Positions 42,590 through 51,552 of a DNA stretch of 64,000 nt are shown here, one piece after another. Position numbers and translations under genes: made by a program. Numbering within the stretch: position 1 is the stretch's first letter; every line of letters starts with the position of its first letter. The stretch is from Chloroflexota bacterium (lineage in GTDB: Bacteria; Chloroflexota; UBA6077; FW602-bin22). The stretch spans positions 1 through 64,000 of the forward strand of contig SCUE01000007.1 of NCBI GenBank assembly GCA_004297775.1, given 5' to 3'. The notes under the pieces are model-generated. The model worked only from the letters and a program-made list of their open reading frames with translations. It did not search any database and was not told the origin of the DNA.

Positions 42590-43402
42590 GTGTTTAATAT
42601 CGGGCCGGTTGAGCTCGTTGTCGTCCTCGTCCTGTCGCTGATCATCTTCGGCCCGTCGAAGCTCCCCGAATTGATGGCGAACGTGGGACATGCGATTCGT
42701 GAGTTTCAGCGCGCGTCGCGCGAACTGACCGACGTCTTCCAGGAGACGCAGCAGGAGTTCAGCTCCGCCCTCAGCCTCGATCTGGATCCGCCAGAACGCG
42801 CGGCCGCGACGCCGACCGTTGCGTCATATGACGACACATCCAACACGGAGACTTTGCTCGGCGCCACCCCCGAAGATTTCCCGACGCCGACCGGCGAGAT
42901 CGCGCCAATCGAGGATGCCGGAGCGGCGCTGTCGCAAGCTGACATCTCGCCGGTTGAGTACGAGACGGCCGCCGCAATGCTGGACGAGCCAGAGTCGATC
43001 GACGATGAGCCGACCACCGTGCACATTCCGCCTGAACCAGTGCCATCCGTACAACCGCGGCGACGCCGAACAAAGGCCGCGGCCGCCATCGAGAGCGAAG
43101 ATCTCAAGCTTTCCGCAGGACCCGAATCGGCCATCGAAGACACGGTGGCGCCTCCGCGACGGACTGCGCGACGCTCGGCCAAGAAGCCGGCGGCCGATCA
43201 GTCTGAGGCGCCGGCCTCCGCTGACAGCGAATCACCAGCGCCAAGCGAACTCGCCGCGATCGAGCATTCCCATTCCGAGTCGCCTCATCACGGCGAAGTC
43301 GGCGATCTGACCGTGGGGAACGGGCGGGAGAACGGACTGACGGGGTCACGGCGTCGCCGTCGCCGCGTTGCCGCCGATGCCGTGACGTCAGAATCAGCCT
43401 GA
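42590..43402 (+). CDS. tatA: Twin-arginine translocase TatA/TatB-like with long disordered tail
   Basis: The N-terminal 65 residues are Tat-like: a short TM helix (PVELVVVLVLSLIIFGPSKLPEL), the FGP hinge and an amphipathic helix (ANVGHAIREFQRAS). The rest (to 270) is acidic and low-complexity with Pro, Glu and Ala, ending in a six-Arg patch (RRRRRR) near 256. Typical TatA is 60-100 residues; TatB 150-200, so this tail is long. GTG 42590. It precedes tatC by one base, the normal arrangement. Twin-arginine signals in this window (e.g. 14783) fit use of this system. Confidence 0.9.
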   Translation: MFNIGPVELVVVLVLSLIIFGPSKLPELMANVGHAIREFQRASRELTDVFQETQQEFSSALSLDLDPPERAAATPTVASYDDTSNTETLLGATPEDFPTPTGEIAPIEDAGAALSQADISPVEYETAAAMLDEPESIDDEPTTVHIPPEPVPSVQPRRRRTKAAAAIESEDLKLSAGPESAIEDTVAPPRRTARRSAKKPAADQSEAPASADSESPAPSELAAIEHSHSESPHHGEVGDLTVGNGRENGLTGSRRRRRRVAADAVTSESA

Positions 43403-43403
43403 C

Positions 43404-44204
43404 ATGACGTTCTTCGATCGCGTCACGAGCCTTGTGAAGCCAGTGCCTGGCGTGCTCGCTCCGGTTCAGGGCGAGCCTGTGAGCGAACCAGAAGAGGAGG
43501 AGCTTCAGCTCACGCTCGTCGAGCATCTCGACGAGTTGCGTCGACGCCTCATCATTATCGTGCTGGGGTTGGCGATCGGTACCGCCGTGGCCTTCGCTTT
43601 GACACCGACGCTATTCCAGTGGCTGTTGATGCCGGCGCCGGCGGTGATCCATCAGAAGGGCCTCGTCTTCACCGAGCCAACGGAAGCCTTCCTGACCTAT
43701 TTCCAGGTATCGCTGTACGCCGGCATTGGGCTCTCGATGCCGCTGACCGTGTTCCAGATCCTAGCGTACGTCGTGCCCGCCTTAACCCGTCGCGAGAGGC
43801 GGCTGCTCTACCTGTTCGCTCCGCTGGTCGGCGTCTTCTTCCTGATCGGCGTCGCGTTTGGGTTTTATGTCACATTGCCGTTCGCGCTGCGGTACTTACT
43901 CGATTTCACGATCGGCGACGTCCTGACGCCGTTCATCACGGTCGGGTCGTACATTGGCTTCGTTACGACGATCCTCTTCTGGATGGGCCTCGCTTTCGAA
44001 ACGCCGATCATAATCCTCTTCCTTTCCAAGATCGGACTGGTCAACACGCGTCGGCTCTCGGCCTACCGGAAGTACGCGATCCTGATTGCGTTCGTGATCG
44101 CGGCGGTGATCACGCCGACTCCAGACCCGGTCAATCAGGCGCTCGTGGCGATTCCGCTCTGGATTCTTTACGAGCTCGGGATCGTGCTGGCGCGTTTCAC
44201 GTAA
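43404..44204 (+). CDS. tatC: Sec-independent protein translocase TatC
   Basis: The 266-residue protein forms the substrate-recognition core of the Tat pore. It has the LVEHLDELRRRLI N-terminal signature, FTEPTEAFLTYFQVSLYAG, and six hydrophobic segments; PALTRRERRLLYLF and the TPDPVNQALVAIPLWILYELG end are typical. About 30 extra N-terminal residues precede the usual start. ATG 43404. Confidence 0.96.
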   Translation: MTFFDRVTSLVKPVPGVLAPVQGEPVSEPEEEELQLTLVEHLDELRRRLIIIVLGLAIGTAVAFALTPTLFQWLLMPAPAVIHQKGLVFTEPTEAFLTYFQVSLYAGIGLSMPLTVFQILAYVVPALTRRERRLLYLFAPLVGVFFLIGVAFGFYVTLPFALRYLLDFTIGDVLTPFITVGSYIGFVTTILFWMGLAFETPIIILFLSKIGLVNTRRLSAYRKYAILIAFVIAAVITPTPDPVNQALVAIPLWILYELGIVLARFT

Positions 44205-44219
44205 GCGTCGCGGACGCGC

Positions 44220-44813
44220 GTGACGCGCGAGGGTGACGCCACCCAGCAGCCGGATGAGCGAATCGCGGCGGCCTACCGCCTCGCCCGACTCCATGCCCTC
44301 CTATCACCGCGACTCCTGTCACAGGAACTGTCGATCGATCGCGCCGAAGCGCAGCGGCTATTGGACGAGATGGAGACTCGTGAGTTCGTTGGTCCCGTGA
44401 TCATCGCCGCGACTGGCGCGCGCGAGTCCCGCGTAAACGTCGTGATGGATGTCCCGGCCGACGACGGCCGGATCGTCGCTTCCACGCTCGGCGCCCGCGA
44501 AACGCGCCGCGCGCTCTTTCGTGGAATCGCAGTCGCGATGCTGGGTGTCGCAATCTATGCCGGGATCGACGCGATCGGTCTCGGCCCCGCGCTCGTCGCG
44601 TGGTTCCGAGTCGGCCTCGCATCGCGAACACTCGCGGCGCTCGTCATCGCATTCGTTCCGCTGATTGGCCCAGGCATCGCGTGGCTGGCCGAGGCGCCGT
44701 TCCGACAGGCCGAGGACCTCCTTCCCTATGAGGCCATGCGGGTGCGCGCATTGATCTGGCAAGGCTCCATCATCAGCCTAGTGCTGTTTTCAATCGTCCG
44801 CTTGCTTCGGTGA
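44220..44813 (+). CDS. Membrane protein with winged-helix-like N-terminus
   Basis: The 197-residue protein has an N-terminal segment (about 26-60: LHALLSPRLLSQELSIDRAEAQRLLDEMETREF) that resembles an FtsK-gamma-type winged helix, then two or three TM helices (about 98-120, 138-155, 178-196). A helix-turn-helix joined to membrane spans suggests a membrane-tethered DNA- or RNA-contacting protein, but this is inference. GTG 44220, 15 bases after tatC. Its end overlaps the Cys-rich gene on the other strand. Confidence 0.62.
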   Translation: MTREGDATQQPDERIAAAYRLARLHALLSPRLLSQELSIDRAEAQRLLDEMETREFVGPVIIAATGARESRVNVVMDVPADDGRIVASTLGARETRRALFRGIAVAMLGVAIYAGIDAIGLGPALVAWFRVGLASRTLAALVIAFVPLIGPGIAWLAEAPFRQAEDLLPYEAMRVRALIWQGSIISLVLFSIVRLLR

Positions 44814-45338
44814 CGCATCGTCGATTGGCTCGATTACACACGTACAGCCGTCGGGACACGTGCAGCCGACGATCGGGAGGCTGGGAGCGTTGGCCGCCGT
44901 GTACTGGCCGTCGGCCGATCGACACGTCCGGCAATCTCCCCGACCAGCGACAACGCGCACATCGCGCTGATCGCGCGCGGGCCCGGGAGCGCCGAGACGG
45001 GGCCGTCGTCGGACCACGGCCGCGGTCGGTACCTGTTCGCGATACATACCGGCGCGATCGTCGGCGGCGACGCGTGTGGGCGTCACGTGCACACCGCGCT
45101 GCCAACGACCGGCGCAGGACTCGCAAACGTTGTACGTTGGAGTCGTCAGCCAATGCGCGAGCGCGATCGGAAAGATGATGTAGGCGAGGAGGCCGAAACC
45201 GCTCGGCGAGGGCATGTGTTTTCGTCTCGTGATGTGGGTCGACTGACACCACGGGCAAACTGTGTCCGACGGGACGTCGCGACGACGCCGGGGACCGCGC
45301 CCCTCGCCCGATTCCGGATCGATCTCAGGTCGAAACAT
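44790..45338 (-). CDS. Cys-rich membrane protein
   Basis: The 182-residue protein begins with a basic linker, then a zinc-ribbon-like split: CPWC (28-31), a TM helix (GFGLLAYIIFPIALAHWL) and CESC near 72-75. The C-terminal part has CRTC and ends with a dense GCTCPDGCTC cluster, metallothionein-like. The middle is Arg-rich. The same frame carries Cys pairs at both ends, which supports one protein, although a frameshift near the middle cannot be ruled out. No family recognised. Convergent overlap of 24 bases with the previous gene. Confidence 0.55.
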   Translation of the reverse strand: MFRPEIDPESGEGRGPRRRRDVPSDTVCPWCQSTHITRRKHMPSPSGFGLLAYIIFPIALAHWLTTPTYNVCESCAGRWQRGVHVTPTRVAADDRAGMYREQVPTAAVVRRRPRLGAPGPARDQRDVRVVAGRGDCRTCRSADGQYTAANAPSLPIVGCTCPDGCTCVIEPIDDASPKQADD

Positions 45339-45368
45339 GTCGGTGCCCCGCCCCGGCTCTCGACCGCG

Positions 45369-45995
45369 CTAACTCGCGCGTGGACTGTTCAGTTCGCCGC
45401 GGGCGGGATCGACCCATCGGCGAAGCATCTCGAAGAGTTCCTCGTGGCCGCGGCGTCCATGCCACGGTGCGATCCACGCACCGGTGAGTTGCGCCCAGGC
45501 ATCGGCGCCGCCATCGGCATCCTTCGATCCGCCGCCGGCCAGGCGGCGGTGGTCGGACGTCGGATCGGCACGGACGACGACCGCCCATCCGAGGGTGAAG
45601 AGAGATTGGAAATACGCCTCGTACGCGTCGAGGACACGAAGCTCGCCGCGGGTTGCCGGTCCGCTCAGGAGGCTGGTGAGTTCGTCGAGCCGTTCGCGCA
45701 TCCGCGGTGAGATGACGCCGTTCTCATTCTGTTCCCAGCGCATCGACGCCGCGAACGATTGTGCCCACCCAAGCCAAATGACACGGGCGCGTGCCGCGAT
45801 CGGCTGTGTTGCCCATTTCTCGGCCATGAAAGTCGCTCGGCCGTGCTGTTCGATGTCGGGACGCGACATTCGCAGATGGGCAAGGCGAAGGGGTGCGCCC
45901 GGCGTGACGAGCCCGCTGGTCGAATCGGCGCCGAGATGGAGCGACGCCGAGCGAATGCGTGTCGTGACCTCATATGGATCGCCCTCAACGGCCAC
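45369..45995 (-). CDS. Hypothetical protein
   Basis: The 208-residue protein is mainly helical (e.g. MRERLDELTSLLSGPATRGELRVLDAYEAYFQ region around 105-135), with Trp-rich segments such as WAQLTGAWIAPWHG late in the chain. No membrane helix, signal or known motif. GTG 45995 is 12 bases after the SDR stop, so it is the last gene of the leuC-leuD-SDR unit. Function unknown. Confidence 0.6.
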   Translation of the reverse strand: MAVEGDPYEVTTRIRSASLHLGADSTSGLVTPGAPLRLAHLRMSRPDIEQHGRATFMAEKWATQPIAARARVIWLGWAQSFAASMRWEQNENGVISPRMRERLDELTSLLSGPATRGELRVLDAYEAYFQSLFTLGWAVVVRADPTSDHRRLAGGGSKDADGGADAWAQLTGAWIAPWHGRRGHEELFEMLRRWVDPARGELNSPRAS

Positions 45996-46007
45996 GACAC
46001 GTCACCG

Positions 46008-46790
46008 TCACGTCAGGCGGGGCCAGGGATTTCCGGCCAGAAATCCGCCATCGACCGGGAACGTCTGGCCGGTGACATAGTCGGCCGCCGAACTGGCGAG
46101 GTAGACGGCGCAGGCCGCGACATCGTCCGGTGCGCCGTATCGCCCGACCGGGACGTGAGACGTCACCCACTCGCGTCGGGCAGGAGCCATTGTCACTGTC
46201 ATCGGCGTCTCGATCCAGCCGGGCGCGATCGCGTTCACCTGGACGTTGCGCGTCGCCCATTCCACCGCCATGTAGCGCGCCATCGCGACAACGGCCGTCT
46301 TCGCCATACCGTAGAGGGAGATGTCGGCAAAACCACGAAAAGACGTCATCGACGCGATATGGATGACCTTGCCCTTGCCCCGTTGGCACATGATCCGGCC
46401 GGCCGCTTGGCCGACGAAGAACGCACCGCGCAACTGGACATCCATCACATAATTCCAGTCGTCGATCGTTATGTCGAGAATCGCGCCGCGCCGCTGGTTT
46501 CCGGCAACATTCGCGACGATATCCAGGCCACCAAGACATCGGTCAGCTTCGGCCACGGTCGCGCCGATGCGATCGACATCTGATAGATCGAGCGGAAGCG
46601 GGAACGCCTTCCGACCACGCGCCGCGACCAGACCGGCGACGCGATCGAGATCGGCCACCGAGCGGGCGGAGAGCGCCACGTCGGCGCCGGCTTCGGCAAA
46701 CGCCAGCGCGCACGCTTCGCCAATGCCGTGGCTCGCGCCCGTGACGAGCGCGGTCCGACCGATCAGAGAGAATCGATCGAGAATTGCCAC
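46008..46790 (-). CDS. Short-chain dehydrogenase/reductase
   Basis: The 260-residue NAD(P)-dependent enzyme has TGASHGIG (17-24), NVAG (94-97), catalytic S147 and Y160/K164 in LYGMAK, and the C-terminal GQTFPVDGGFL of SDRs that make 3-oxoacyl or sugar products. The GTG start at 46790 is one base from the leuD stop. In an operon with leuCD it could act on a branched-chain intermediate, but substrate is not clear from sequence. Confidence 0.9.
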   Translation of the reverse strand: MAILDRFSLIGRTALVTGASHGIGEACALAFAEAGADVALSARSVADLDRVAGLVAARGRKAFPLPLDLSDVDRIGATVAEADRCLGGLDIVANVAGNQRRGAILDITIDDWNYVMDVQLRGAFFVGQAAGRIMCQRGKGKVIHIASMTSFRGFADISLYGMAKTAVVAMARYMAVEWATRNVQVNAIAPGWIETPMTVTMAPARREWVTSHVPVGRYGAPDDVAACAVYLASSAADYVTGQTFPVDGGFLAGNPWPRLT

Positions 46791-46791
46791 G

Positions 46792-47412
46792 CTAGGTCGC
46801 CGCGGTCGTTAGGCCGCGTAGACGGGCCGGCATCGTCGCCTCGTGGCGCGCGATCGCGCCCTCGTGTTGAAGCGTCAGGCCGATATCGTCGATGCCATTC
46901 AAGAGGAGCTGCTTGCGAAACGGATCAACGTCAAAGTTGGCAACGGCGCCTTCCTCATCGCTGATCGTCTGCGATTCCAGGTCGACCGTCAATTTGTAGC
47001 CGGGTCGTTCCTTGGCACGGGCGAGGAGTTCGTTGACTGACTCCTCAGGCAGGACAATCGGCAGCATGCCGTTCTTGAAGCAATTGTTGAAAAAGATGTC
47101 GGCAAAAGACGGCGCGATGACGGCACGAACACCAAAGTCCTCAAGCGCCCACGGCGCGTGTTCGCGCGAGGATCCGCAGCCGAAATTGCGGCCAGCGACC
47201 AGGATGCTGGCGCCTGCGTACGCCGCATCGTTCAGTTCGAAGGATGGGTTCAAGCTTCCGTCTTCGCGAAAGCGCCAGTCGAAGAAGGCGAATTGGCCGA
47301 AGCCAGTGCGCTCGATGCGCTTCAGGAACTGCTTCGGAATGATCTGATCGGTATCGACATCGACGCGATCAAGCGGCGCGACGACGCCCGATTCCCTTGT
47401 GAATGCGCGCAT
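46792..47412 (-). CDS. leuD: 3-isopropylmalate dehydratase small subunit
   Basis: It isomerises 2- to 3-isopropylmalate with LeuC. The 206-residue swivel-domain protein has [26 protein letters not shown] (in pattern), [15 protein letters not shown] with the catalytic Arg loop, [12 protein letters not shown] and a C-terminal [15 protein letters not shown] 47412 overlaps the leuC TGA by one base, with GGAGGAAAC upstream. Complete. Confidence 0.96.
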   Translation of the reverse strand: MRAFTRESGVVAPLDRVDVDTDQIIPKQFLKRIERTGFGQFAFFDWRFREDGSLNPSFELNDAAYAGASILVAGRNFGCGSSREHAPWALEDFGVRAVIAPSFADIFFNNCFKNGMLPIVLPEESVNELLARAKERPGYKLTVDLESQTISDEEGAVANFDVDPFRKQLLLNGIDDIGLTLQHEGAIARHEATMPARLRGLTTAAT

Positions 47413-48833
47413 CAGTTTCCTCCGTGGCCGGACCAGGTCCGTACGTCGACGAAATGCCCGGCGATCGCGGCCGCTCCCGCCATTTCCGGCGAGCAAAGAT
47501 GGGTTCGACCTCCCTTGCCCTGCCGGCCTTCGAAGTTCCGGTTCGACGTGGAGGCGCAGCGTTCACCCGGGGCGAGAATGTCGGGATTCATCCCCAGGCA
47601 CATCGAACAGCCAGCCTCGCGCCAGTCAAATCCTGCCTCGCGAAAGATCCGATCGAGGCCCTCGGACTCGGCCTGACGTTTGACCAGCATGGAGCCGGGC
47701 ACGACCATTGCACGCACCCGGGATGAGACCTTGTGGCCGCGCACGATCGCGGCAGCGGCGCGTAGGTCTTCGATCCGACCATTCGTGCATGATCCGATGA
47801 ACACCCGATCAATCGCCAAATCCTGAACCGGCGTGCCCGGTTCGAGTCCCATGTACTCGAATGCGCGCTCGTACGCGCGCCGATCGCCCGGTGATGGCGC
47901 GTCATCCAATCGCGGCACACGCCCAGTCACGGAAGCAACCATTCCGGGATTCGTGCCCCACGTCACGCTCGGTTCGATCGTCGACACGTCAATCGTGATG
48001 ACACGATCGTAAGTCGCGCCGGGATCGGTCCGCAGGCTGAGCCATTCCGAGGCCAATCGTCCGAACTCGGCGCCGGTCGGCACATGCGCCCGGCCGCGGA
48101 CGAACTCGATCGTCTTCTCGTCCGGTGAGATCATTCCCGCGCGACCGCCGGCCTCGATCGACATGTTGCAGACGGTCATACGCGCTTCCATAGAGAGATC
48201 TCGGATCGCGTCACCGGTGTATTCGATCGCGTGTCCGGACGCGCCGCCGATGCCGATCTTCCCGATGATCGCCAGAATGAGGTCCTTCGCCGTGACTCCG
48301 CGCGGCAGGCGTCCCTCGCAACGAATCTCGAGCGTCTTCGGCCGGGCTTGCGGCAGCGTCTGCGTCGCCAGCACATGCTCGACCTCGGATGTTCCGATGC
48401 CGAACGCGAGCGCGCCGAAAGCACCGTGCGTCGATGTATGCGAATCCCCGCAGACGATCGTCATTCCGGGCTGTGAGAAACCCAGCTCAGGGCCGATGAC
48501 GTGGACGATTCCCTGACGAGCGCTATGCACGCCGTACAAGGGAACGCCGAACTCCCTGCAATTCACTTCGAGCGCTTCGATCTGACGCCGCGAGATCTCG
48601 TCTTCGATTGGCAGCGAACGGTCGGTAGTCGGGAGATTGTGGTCGACGGTCGCGATGGTCAGGTCCGGACGCCGAACCTGACGACCGGACAAGCGCAGGC
48701 CATCGAATGCCTGTGGTGACGTGACTTCGTGGACGAGGTGCAAGTCGATGTAAAGAAGCGCGGGTTGCCCTGGTTCGTCACGAATGACGTGAGCGTCCCA
48801 GACCTTCTCGAATATCGTGCGCGGGCTAGTCAT
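47412..48833 (-). CDS. leuC: 3-isopropylmalate dehydratase large subunit
   Basis: This 4Fe-4S subunit of the leucine pathway has [21 protein letters not shown], a first cluster Cys in [13 protein letters not shown] and the paired C-x2-C in [11 protein letters not shown]. Start ATG 48833 follows GGAGGACCG; the 34 codons upstream in frame look non-coding. Length 473 is normal. No T-box or attenuator is seen in the short leader. Followed by leuD. Confidence 0.96.
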   Translation of the reverse strand: MTSPRTIFEKVWDAHVIRDEPGQPALLYIDLHLVHEVTSPQAFDGLRLSGRQVRRPDLTIATVDHNLPTTDRSLPIEDEISRRQIEALEVNCREFGVPLYGVHSARQGIVHVIGPELGFSQPGMTIVCGDSHTSTHGAFGALAFGIGTSEVEHVLATQTLPQARPKTLEIRCEGRLPRGVTAKDLILAIIGKIGIGGASGHAIEYTGDAIRDLSMEARMTVCNMSIEAGGRAGMISPDEKTIEFVRGRAHVPTGAEFGRLASEWLSLRTDPGATYDRVITIDVSTIEPSVTWGTNPGMVASVTGRVPRLDDAPSPGDRRAYERAFEYMGLEPGTPVQDLAIDRVFIGSCTNGRIEDLRAAAAIVRGHKVSSRVRAMVVPGSMLVKRQAESEGLDRIFREAGFDWREAGCSMCLGMNPDILAPGERCASTSNRNFEGRQGKGGRTHLCSPEMAGAAAIAGHFVDVRTWSGHGGN

Positions 48834-48871
48834 CGGTCCTCCTTGGCGTATTATCGAATGGGAGTCGAAAT

Positions 48872-49054
48872 ATGTGTGACAGCGCGGATTCAAACTGGGC
48901 GTGGACGCTGCGAGATCGGCAGACCGGCCAATCAATCACCAATGCCGAAGGCTACGCCTATTACTTCACCGACGAGACTCAGGCGCGACGCGTGGCCGAC
49001 AGCTTGGCGCCGCGTCCGGTTGATCCGATCGCCATGCGCGACCCAGGATTCTAG
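48872..49054 (+). CDS. Small hypothetical protein
   Basis: The 60-residue protein ([19 protein letters not shown]...) has a compact strand-helix look with [16 protein letters not shown] and no membrane helix. ATG 48872, with GGGAG at 48860. No family is recognised. Coding is inferred from the balanced amino-acid use and the next small gene in tandem (15-base gap). Confidence 0.5.
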   Translation: MCDSADSNWAWTLRDRQTGQSITNAEGYAYYFTDETQARRVADSLAPRPVDPIAMRDPGF

Positions 49055-49069
49055 GAAAGGGACGAGTCT

Positions 49070-49393
49070 ATGCCGAACGGCGCTGATCGTCTCGCGGTCG
49101 AGGCACAGAATCTGGATCTGTTCAGCGCGGGCGTCGCGATCGCGCAGTCGTCAGTCCGGCGTGCGCGCTTGATGGGCGAACTGATCCTCGACCTGACACG
49201 CCAGCGGCGGCGCCCACTTGATGCGTTGAAGGCGTTTCTCGATGGGTCCGAGGCAGACGTCGAAGAACTCGCCCTACGCTGGCGACTGGCCGGTGTGCGG
49301 TGGCCGCTTCTGATCCTCCTGGCATTCATTTTTGCGAGCGGATTCAACGCGGGCCGCAAGAAGGCACGCCGCTCGAAGCCTTCATCCGACTAG
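49070..49393 (+). CDS. Small membrane protein, hypothetical
   Basis: The 107-residue protein has a helical, charged N-terminal part (to about 75) and a single TM helix near 78-95 (WPLLILLAFIFASGF) followed by a basic tail (RKKARRSK). That arrangement is typical of C-terminally anchored small proteins. GGAAAGGGACG precedes ATG 49070. Function unknown. Confidence 0.58.
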   Translation: MPNGADRLAVEAQNLDLFSAGVAIAQSSVRRARLMGELILDLTRQRRRPLDALKAFLDGSEADVEELALRWRLAGVRWPLLILLAFIFASGFNAGRKKARRSKPSSD

Positions 49394-49395
49394 CC

Positions 49396-49427
49396 TCTCT
49401 GTCGCCCACGATCGCGGGCGACAGAGA
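49396..49427. terminator. Bidirectional terminator-like hairpin
   Basis: TCTCTGTCGCCC and GGGCGACAGAGA pair perfectly over 12 bp with an 8-base loop, between a plus- and a minus-strand gene that converge. No long T-run on either side. Confidence 0.65.
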
Positions 49428-49436
49428 TTCGCGGTC

Positions 49437-50534
49437 CTAGAAGGTCGTGTCTAGCGAAAGGGCCAGCCCGCTTCGCGCCGAACCAATCGCCTTGATCATG
49501 ATTTCAAGGGCGTGTCGTGCGTGCTCGGCGCTCAAGATTGGGGCGACCCCGTCGCGCAGCGACTGAACGAGATGATCGACGACGATACCGCGTCCGAGCT
49601 CACGCATGCGCGCCATCCGTGCATCCAGATCGCGAATGCGTGGCGTAATCCAGCCGTCGAGTCCGGGCAGCGCGTCGAGACGAAAGACCTCAATGAGCGG
49701 CGCCTCCCCCTGGAGCTCGTTGTTGAGATTGATCGTCCCGGCCCGGCCGAAAATCTCGACCTGGGGCGCCTTGGCGGCGTTGACGTTGAACGTTCCGTCG
49801 ATGACGGCGAACGCGGAATCGCCGAAGTCAAGCATCAGGAGGGTGTTGTCGTCGGCCGTCACATCGATCTTCTTGCCTTTGAACGGCCCGCCGCGGACGA
49901 ATCGGACCGGATCAGTGATGCCCGAAAAGGCGACCACTCGCTTGGCCGGACCGACAATGCCCGTTATGTCGTGTATGCCGTAGACGCCCATGTCGAACAG
50001 CGGTCCCGATCCCTCCTGGTAGAACCATGTCGGATCGAGTGGCCAGTTACCCGATGCCGGACCTCCATGTGAACTCCGCACACGCGCAAACGCGACCCGG
50101 CCGATTTGCCCCTCAGCGACTAGGCGGCGCGCCTCCTGGCGATTCGGATGGAGCATGTTCGGCGGTGCGACAACAATCGTCAGCTTGCGCTCGCGCGCCA
50201 GGCGAATCATCTCGTCGGCCTCGGCCATCGTTGTCGCGATCGGCTTCTCGACGATCACGTGTCGCCCCGAGTCAAGGATTTCGAGACACGTCTGGCCGTG
50301 GAATGGAATCGGCGTCAGATTCACGACGGCTTCGACATCCGAACGCTCCAACATCTCGGAAAGCGCGCTGTAGTGCGTCTTGAATCCGTATTGATCGGCA
50401 ACCTGCTTCACGCGGTCCGCGACTGGGTCGCATGCCGCCTCGAGAACGACGTCCCCGGCGAGCCGCATCATCCCGTTGAGATACCCGCGCGCACTCGTTG
50501 CGATAACGCCTGTGCCCAACACACCGAACTTCAC
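49437..50534 (-). CDS. Gfo/Idh/MocA family oxidoreductase
   Basis: The 365-residue NAD(P)-dependent dehydrogenase has GVLGTGVIATSA, SDVEAVVNLTP, the catalytic VEKPIAT with Lys, and GSGPLFDMGVYGIHDITG, the substrate-side motif of the family. It differs from the oxidoreductase at 13764, which lacks the EKP box. ATG 50534 overlaps the PAC2 stop by four bases. Substrate is probably a sugar or polyol. Confidence 0.91.
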   Translation of the reverse strand: MKFGVLGTGVIATSARGYLNGMMRLAGDVVLEAACDPVADRVKQVADQYGFKTHYSALSEMLERSDVEAVVNLTPIPFHGQTCLEILDSGRHVIVEKPIATTMAEADEMIRLARERKLTIVVAPPNMLHPNRQEARRLVAEGQIGRVAFARVRSSHGGPASGNWPLDPTWFYQEGSGPLFDMGVYGIHDITGIVGPAKRVVAFSGITDPVRFVRGGPFKGKKIDVTADDNTLLMLDFGDSAFAVIDGTFNVNAAKAPQVEIFGRAGTINLNNELQGEAPLIEVFRLDALPGLDGWITPRIRDLDARMARMRELGRGIVVDHLVQSLRDGVAPILSAEHARHALEIMIKAIGSARSGLALSLDTTF

Positions 50535-51448
50535 GATTGAGGCTCCTCTTCGTTTTCACCTCGTCGCCGAAGAAACTCCTCCAACTGGCGGACGACTTCT
50601 TCGCCGGTCGGCAGATCACTGGATTCCTGGGCCATGTTCGGCTCGGCGTCCTCGTCGGACGCGGTCTCATCACGCTCCTCAAGCTTCTGCACGTACGCGC
50701 GTGCCTCAGGATCGCGCGAGATCGCCTCGGCGATCTGCGCATCGAACTGGGCGGCCTCCTCCTCCAGTTCGACGAGTTCAAGATCGAGGTCGAGCAGCCC
50801 GCTGAGACGACGCAATAGCGCGGCGGTGACTCGTGGATTCGGCGAATGATTGATGTAGTGCGGAACGTTTCCCCAGAGCGACACCGCCGCGATCCGTCTC
50901 ACTCGGCAGAACTGATTGAGGACGCCGATCACACCGGTCGGGCCTTCATAGCGCGAACTGCGCACGTTCAGACGTCCCAGGCGTTCGGCGAGGTGCGGAT
51001 CGGTTGCCGAACCAGTCAGCCGCACCGCGCGCGAGTGCGGCACATCAGCCAGCAAGCCACCCAGGGTGACGACCAGGGCGGTGCCGAGCGACTCCGCCTG
51101 ATCGAGCACGGTCGAGACGAAGGTGCGCCAGCGGAGGTGTGGCTCACTGCCAACCAGAATAATGAAGTCACGCTCGGCGTGCGGGTCGCGCCGCACGTAT
51201 ACATCGTTGCGAGGCCAATCCAGGCGGCGCTGCGCGCCATCCGTGATGCGAACCCGAGGGCGGGTCTCCGTGAAGACGAAGAACGTTTCAGGATCGATTT
51301 CGGCATACTTTTCGGCGTCCCACTGTCGGACGAGGAACCGTGCCGCCTGGGTCGCGACCTCGGCCGCATCGTTCCATCCCGAGAGCGCCACAATCAGTGT
51401 CGGCGAGCGCAGCGGAGGCGCCGTTCGGTGCACGCGCAGTATGTCCAA
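50531..51448 (-). CDS. PAC2 family protein
   Basis: The 305-residue protein carries the PAC2 fold (about 15-235): PTLIVALSGWNDAAEVATQA, FVFTETRP, IILVGSEPHLRW, VVTLGGLLADVPHSRAV and the GPTGVIGVLN region. Bacterial PAC2 proteins are ATP-grasp-like partners of unknown role in actinobacteria and Chloroflexi; archaeal and eukaryotic ones assemble proteasomes. The C-terminal 60 residues are acidic and disordered. No proteasome genes are visible in the window. Confidence 0.88.
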   Translation of the reverse strand: MDILRVHRTAPPLRSPTLIVALSGWNDAAEVATQAARFLVRQWDAEKYAEIDPETFFVFTETRPRVRITDGAQRRLDWPRNDVYVRRDPHAERDFIILVGSEPHLRWRTFVSTVLDQAESLGTALVVTLGGLLADVPHSRAVRLTGSATDPHLAERLGRLNVRSSRYEGPTGVIGVLNQFCRVRRIAAVSLWGNVPHYINHSPNPRVTAALLRRLSGLLDLDLELVELEEEAAQFDAQIAEAISRDPEARAYVQKLEERDETASDEDAEPNMAQESSDLPTGEEVVRQLEEFLRRRGENEEEPQS

Positions 51449-51552
51449 GGCGCCGCGATTATACCGGCCAGCCGCGGCCGCGCTGGCGCGGAGAATCTAC
51501 AGTATGTTAGTCATAATGCTCTATCATCTGGTGCGCCGAGGGAGGGCGGGCA

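Noticed and set aside
48834-48871. T-box or leucine attenuator ahead of leuC
   Set aside because: The gap is only 38 bases and contains no leucine-codon leader or T-box motif.
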